The notes below the pieces were generated by a model. The model saw nothing but the letters and a program-made list of their open reading frames with translations. It searched no databases and had not been told where the DNA came from. A stretch of 64,000 nucleotides of DNA from Megalonaias nervosa (lineage: Eukaryota > Mollusca > Bivalvia > Unionida > Unionidae): assembly GCA_016617855.1 (NCBI GenBank), contig JAECUM010012847.1, positions 1 to 64,000 of the forward strand, given 5' to 3'. This document shows positions 59,150-64,000 of the stretch, piece by piece (the first letter of the stretch is position 1; each line of letters opens with the position of its first letter). Both the position numbers and the translations under genes were made by a program.

Positions 59150-62100
59150 GTTTACTAAACACGTTTCCCAGTTCCTGCTTTATTTGTTTATTTATGTGAG
59201 ATTGACAAGTTTAGGAAAGTAAATATTATTCGAACCATCTGGGATATATGTATCTATCTTTGTTTACTACAAAATAGAATGTTACAACTTACATAGGGCT
59301 TCAATCCCATCATTTTTGTCCTGTATAGCATTTCAAGAACCACAAGAGGCTGATACCCGAGAAGACAATATGGAAGTACTTTGAGCAGATTTGTAGTGCT
59401 CTAAATCACATGCATTCCCGTAGAATCATGCATCGAGACATCAAACCAGCTAATGTTTTCATCACAGCTCAGGGGGTCGTCAAGTTGGGTGATCTTGGAC
59501 TTGGGAGGTTTTTCAGCTCCAAAACAACTGCTGCACATTCCTTAGGTAAAAATTTGCTTTGATGCATTATGATCTGCAATAGATACTCTGGCAATTAAGT
59601 TGATTATCAGACACATTCTATCATATATCATTCAGAGTATCTGTTAATCAGAATACAGAGTGATTATAGAAGCCAAAATTTGTAATAAGAAACTTCAGCC
59701 ATCCAGGTTTACTGGTTTACTCAGGTTGTTCCGTTTTCTAGTAAAGTCTAAATCATACCAACATTGAGGTGTCAGGTGTGAGTTGTATACATTGCTAGAA
59801 CTTATTGAAAAATCGTCCTATGAAATACTAGGTTTAAATTTTTATAATTCTGTCTTTATTAACAGTTTTAGAGAACTCAGAGATTTTTTTCTGTAATGGA
59901 GCTAGATTTTACTTACAAAAATTACAGATGATTCTTCTAAAAATTACAGATAAGTTATCAGAAAAAGATGACTGAGTATAACAGCTATAAAACAATTACA
60001 GAGCTTTCATTCTTTGGTTTAATCAAATTATACTTGGAATTAGCATCTGCAGATAAAATCAAAACTGTTTGGGGGGATAAAGTGGAATGGTTTGAGAATA
60101 AAGAGACATTTTCATGGGGATTAAATTTAATTGGCTACACTTTTTGGTTTTAAGGACATGTTCCCCTTACTTCTCAAAAAACAGAAAACTGAGATAAGGA
60201 GATTGCATAATTTTATTGCAATCTGAATAAAGAGTAATGGTGTATATGTTGTAAACGTTTACAAGACAAATGGTGGAATCTAACAAGGGATACAAGCTGT
60301 CTGTGTGTCAGAAAGGACAACATGCAGGTTGGTTATGGTGATTTCTGGTACAATGTTTGACATGCATATGTTTTTCACTGTAAAGAGATTTCAGATTCTC
60401 AACAACACTCAGTGGAATCAGTACAATGTTTGGTTCGCCAACAGTTATTTTAAAAAAAAAATAAGGAAGCCAGACTTCAAAGTGTGTACATCTTCATGGT
60501 AAAACAGTCATTATACCCCGCTTCCATAGAGGTGAGGGGATGTGTAATCCATGTATCCTTCAATCTACCTATCCCTCCATTTAATCTAATAAGCACGAAC
60601 AGTTTCAGCTGGGATTGCCATGAAGTTTGTAAATATCTATCATCATAACCTGTAGATGTCCAGATATACAAATCACTTGCTCCAGGAAGTTTTGTTGGTG
60701 TTATTGCCCTTTTGTCTTCTTGCAAAATGCTGTCTGTGACACAACCTTGTTTGTCTAACTTTTCCCCTTTTGTCTTATTGCTAAATGCAGTCTGTGAAAC
60801 AGCTGTGTTGGCCTAACTAAGCCCCAAGTTTTTGAGGGATTTCTATGAAATTTTATAAATAGTATGGTCATCAGCTGAAGATGTACGTGTGGACAAATCA
60901 CATTGCTCCCACAGTTTGTTTTAGAGTTATTCCTCTTTTTCTCATTTGATTGAATGAATTGTATGACTTTCTTCCTATCCCAACTAGTCCATCGTTTTTC
61001 CTGGATTGCTATTAGACTTGGCAGATATTATCTTTGTCTTGTAACTTAAGCAATAGATGACATTTCTCATTAGAATGGCAAGTCCCATCATTTTTATTTA
61101 TGGATTGACAGGAAAGATGCACATGTTGACAAATCCTTTGCTTGTAGTATAAGACAGACTCTGAAGAACAAAATTTATATTTTGTTCTTTTATGGATTGA
61201 TCCAAAACTATGCACATAAATATAGTCATTGTTTGAGGATACATATATTGACAGATCATGTGCTTGAAGCTGGAGGCTGTGTGACAATTTTGTGAATCTA
61301 ACTACTCTTGAAGTTTTGAGTGGATTTCTTTGAAACAGTGTATATTATGGTAATCATCAGTTGATGGGCATGTTGACAAATCATTGTTGGCCATAGATTC
61401 ATCTCCTTCATAGGAATGGGATAGGTGGGAGTTTATATATGTGAACAAACTGACATTCATGTAATGGGAGAAATACTAACAACTTCCAACTTAATGGTAA
61501 AAATTTAATTGTTTTATGTTCTTTGAACACATAACAAATCTTTGAACACATAACTAATGTCTTCATGAAGTTTTTTTCAAATCATTTGTGTAAAATATCA
61601 TAAAAGCTGTTTATAGAACTTTGACCATTTTCTCATAAGATAGGAACGAATGTTTCAGTTGTCCTTATATTATTATGAAATTGGCTTTGCTCCAAATACA
61701 GTAAATTAGAATCAAATTTTGTCATTCTAAATGTATTAGATTGAACTGGATACACTGCATTTCCCTCTTGTTGCCACAGTTATATATCCAGAATACTGTA
61801 AAATAACAAACTGTCCTTATACATTTCTTCTCAGTTATAACAATATTTGGGTCCATAGCTGCCGAAAAGTGTTATGTAGAGAATCTCTGTATAAGGAGAA
61901 CTATCAAAATTTGTTAGCTGTTGAGGTTTTACAAAGGAAATAAAGGTATAATACTAAGCATCATGTTATATTCTTTCAACCCACATTTCATAGACCAATT
62001 CAAATGCAGTAGTATAATTTTGGTCATGGAATCCATATAGATACCATGTTACATCTCAGATCACATTAGAATGAGGTGTATTATAACAAAGTAGAGCTGT

Positions 62101-64000
62101 ATACATCAGGTAAACAGACTTTATTTTCTTTTTATGCTTTTAGTGGGCACACCATACTACATGTCGCCAGAGAGGATTCATGAGAATGGGTACAACTTCA
62201 AATCAGATATCTGGTCCCTTGGTTGCCTTCTTTATGAGGTACATTGGCCTGACATATACGAAGCTCAGAAGTGTTGCAAAATATGAAATAACACAAAAGT
62301 CAAGATTTGCCTTTGAATACAATTCAGCACAATCCAGCAGCAAGAATTTTAAGTAGTCCTATGTAGTTGATAAGGAATATCTTTATGACCTGCTGTAAAG
62401 TGTGTCATGTCTTTAAGTTTGTCAGAATTCTTTCAAACCTTGTGATTGTTTGAGTAATCGAATAATCAGTTTTGGTGATGGTCAACCCATAATGCTAATT
62501 GTAATATATTTCAAATTTTTTTTATATTAAGAATGAACAAAATAGAAGTAACGATGGTACAGCATTTTAAACAGATTTGTAGTAAAAACAATTGCATAAA
62601 GAAAGGAAATTAAAGTTAGATATGTGAAATTGTTTCCAGAAGATGTAAATACATAAATATCTTTCCATGTCCTCTTTACATTTTTCACATTATTTTATTT
62701 GTCAAAATTACATAGTTTCTTGAAGCTACCTTCTATCTGACCAAAACTTGCGATAATAAAATTTTTTAATATTCTTTGACTCCAGTGTAGCATCTGACTT
62801 TGTAAATTATTTTATGTTAGTTAGAAATCTTGTAAACAATAGTATTGATTTGATCCCACATATTGGTGTTTGTCATTAATTATATGCATTTGTTGGATAG
62901 TGAGCTGGTTGCAGGGTTAGATGCAAATATCAGACTTTGAAATCTTGTAGAAATGTAAATGTAAGCAGGCAAGTTGATTATATAATTTTGATATTTTGTG
63001 AGTTCATTTATGTTAGTGTATTTTGTTGTTGGGCAGAGGGTCGTTTTTTTTTATAAAATGACATTGTTTTAGGTTAATGTGTGCAAGAGAAAAATATTTC
63101 TGGTTTGTCCTCGATTTCCATACAGAGTTGTTCATCTGTAATTTCCTTGCAAAAGAGAGAGAGAGAGAGATCTTAAAGAGACTATCCCAGACTTAGTTTT
63201 TATTATTGTTGAAAGTCTTTCACATCTCTGTTTCTTTGTAGATGGCAGCATTACAGTCTCCTTTTTACGGTGACAAGATGAATCTTTATTCATTGTGCAA
63301 AAAAATTGACAAGTGTGACTACCCACCCCTTCCAGCTGATTGTTACTCTGAAGAGGTATGCACATTAAGCGATTTGTTTTCTTTTCTTTTGTTTGTCCAT
63401 AATATACTAACAATGTCATATTACCTGGAAGAAGCAGTATTAGATTTAATGATATACTTGTTGCACAGTGGTCCCCCATTGAATGGACCATATGACTAGT
63501 GGGAACCCATTTTAAACCACCAAAATACCTGGGCACCACCTCTAAGATTGCCATCCATCTAATGCAACCTTTGGCTGGTGTATTAGTGCAGAAACTGTCA
63601 AATTTACTTCTCCCACTGGCCAAATAATGGAGTTTACAAAGAGAAGATTTGCAAATATTTGTTGATGACTAAATTTGACATTGAAATTTATTCAACATGT
63701 CTGTAAAATACCTAACTTTAATTCGTACAAAGAAGGAATGCTGTGTGTTCCTTTGATGTTAGGTTTTGTCACTTTGATAATTACTGGCTGTTATTACCAC
63801 ACTAATTGTAAAGATAACAAAGCCAACTGCATGAACTTGTCTCCATCATGTGATTTTGTTTGTCTGTATTGTGTAATTAGTACAGGATGCATTTATTGCC
63901 CTTGTTTGGGGGAGATGTGAGCTTAATATGCTCTTGAACATTTGTGTATGTCATGTTCCCTCTCTGACAATCTCCTTGATTTTACAGTTGAGACAGCTGG
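53368..64000 (+). CDS. NEK7: NIMA-related kinase NEK6/NEK7, 5' and central part
   Basis: Seven exons (53368-53551, 56215-56277, 57845-57955, 59329-59545, 62144-62238, 63242-63355, and 63988 to the edge) give 261 residues in one frame from ATG 53381. This is a serine/threonine kinase of the mitotic NEK9-NEK6/7 pathway that promotes spindle assembly; vertebrate NEK7 also binds NLRP3. Visible motifs are the glycine loop [10 protein letters not shown], the catalytic Lys in LALKKVQ, the helix C Glu in [25 protein letters not shown] (DLG instead of DFG, normal for this family), the activation-loop Ser in AAHSLVGTPYY, and SPE. The short N-terminus before the kinase domain is the family's usual length. 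The remaining kinase C-lobe lies off the edge. Invertebrates usually have one gene for both vertebrate NEK6 and NEK7, so the symbol is provisional. Upstream non-coding exons were not found. Confidence 0.95.
53560..56210 (+). other. NEK intron 1
   Basis: 2.66 kb with no gene. A two-copy 83-bp tandem repeat lies at 55724-55889 (AATGAAAT-TCA-ATTTTGTTGG and TTTCTTGCAAGCAAATTA). Confidence 0.7.
56215..56277 (+). CDS. NEK7: NEK exon, helix C region
   Basis: 21 codons, phase 0-0, [20 protein letters not shown] then K. It holds the Glu that pairs with the catalytic Lys. Confidence 0.93.
56440..57190 (+). repeat. Degenerate 125-bp tandem repeat rich in AGGTCA motifs
   Basis: About six units, each with an ACAATAAC-type start, a TTTGTGGA-GG-T segment, an AAG-CCTAT-A-TTTGGGATCAA segment and a GTCAAAGGTCAAGGTCA-like end (at about 56538, 56662, 56798, 56948, 57085 and 57166). 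Confidence 0.8.
57200..57840 (+). other. Remainder of NEK intron 2, no feature seen
   Basis: AT-rich intron sequence. Confidence 0.6.
57845..57955 (+). CDS. NEK7: NEK exon, hinge region
   Basis: 37 codons, phase 0-0: [20 protein letters not shown] then [17 protein letters not shown]. It carries the gatekeeper and hinge of the ATP pocket. Confidence 0.95.
58460..59040 (+). repeat. Degenerate tandem repeat, about 130-180 bp units
   Basis: Units with GATTTG-TAT-TA-A-TTA, then ATGAG-TATATCC-CA, then TCTGATTGG-TGAGC segments recur about three times. Inside, a 36-bp piece (GAGGTAAGCTTGCATCTGAT and a GAGGCGAGCTTGCATCTAAT copy) is tandemly doubled at 58585-58650. Confidence 0.6.
59082..59146. repeat. 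(TA)n microsatellite, NEK intron 3
   Basis: About 32 TA units. Confidence 0.97.
59329..59545 (+). CDS. NEK7: NEK exon, catalytic loop to activation loop
   Basis: 217 nt, phase 0 to 1. It contains [20 protein letters not shown], then [38 protein letters not shown] and HSL. The HRD Asp, DLG Asp and activation-loop Ser are all present. Confidence 0.95.
59550..60490 (+). other. NEK intron 4, first part
   Basis: AT-rich, with no gene seen. Confidence 0.6.
60500..61420 (+). repeat. Degenerate tandem repeat, NEK intron 4
   Basis: Recurring segments include GG-TTTCTATGAAATTTTATAAA-like, CATCAG-TGAAGATG and TGGACAAATCA-ATTGCT-like pieces at about 60610-60680, 60835-60915, 61185-61270 and 61310-61400. 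The units are heavily diverged, at roughly 130-230 bp spacing. Confidence 0.5.
61430..62140 (+). other. NEK intron 4, last part
   Basis: No feature seen. Confidence 0.6.
62144..62238 (+). CDS. NEK7: NEK exon, P+1 loop and helix F
   Basis: 95 nt, phase 1 to 0: [20 protein letters not shown] then [12 protein letters not shown]. It carries the SPE motif and the helix F DIWSLG. Confidence 0.95.
62245..63238 (+). other. NEK intron 5
   Basis: 1.0 kb, no feature except a short (GA)n at 63155-63170. Confidence 0.7.
63242..63355 (+). CDS. NEK7: NEK exon, C-lobe
   Basis: 38 codons, phase 0-0: [20 protein letters not shown] then [18 protein letters not shown]. The donor is GTATGC. Confidence 0.94.
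63360..63985 (+). other. NEK intron 6
   Basis: 632 bp with no feature. Confidence 0.7.
63988..64000 (+). CDS. NEK7: NEK exon, first 13 nt before the window edge
   Basis: After GATTTTACAG the bases encode LRQL and one further base, the expected next NEK7 residues. The exon continues outside the window. Confidence 0.85.

Overview
The window is nuclear DNA from an animal, most likely a mollusc or another lophotrochozoan. It is AT-rich and has long introns with GT/AG junctions, many (TA)n and (CT)n microsatellites, and a dense mix of old transposable elements. These include tRNA-derived SINEs, APE-type LINE pieces, a Penelope-like GIY-YIG piece, a gypsy-like gag, and inverted-repeat DNA transposons. 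Nothing prokaryotic is present. The phylum is an inference from repeat style; no marker gene names a species.

Two host genes can be read, both on the + strand. The first (18297-40875; the 5' end is unresolved, with a possible start exon at 13112) encodes a protein with three Ly6/uPAR (LU, three-finger) domains. It is assembled from nine exons that join in one frame for 343 residues: LU-A (three exons), LU-B (three exons of the same design and phases), a Thr-rich linker exon, and LU-C (two exons ending at a stop, with no GPI-anchor tail). All three domains have 12 cysteines and share a C-x2-C-C-x4-C-N ending. A decayed copy of the last exon and its 3' UTR lies at 9206-9600, and other diverged blocks occur once near the start of the window and once at 35-41 kb. 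This indicates an old duplication of the locus that left a dead copy upstream.

The second gene (53368 to the right edge) is the animal NEK6/NEK7 mitotic kinase. Seven coding exons cover the start codon, glycine loop, catalytic loop, DLG motif and activation loop; the C-terminal end lies beyond the window.

Layout: 0-10 kb is repeats, a SINE and the dead LU exon. 10-18 kb is mostly featureless AT-rich DNA. 18-41 kb is the LU gene, whose introns hold a Penelope-like fragment set in (TA)n, a long hairpin, a 3.4 kb defective LINE, a SINE, a second long hairpin and a LINE fragment. 41-53 kb is intergenic and rich in transposable elements: a gag fragment, a 1.2 kb inverted-repeat element with repeated subterminal motifs, a pogo-like element inserted in an older reverse-transcriptase remnant, a foldback element and a SINE. 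53-64 kb is the NEK gene, with tandem-repeat-bearing introns.
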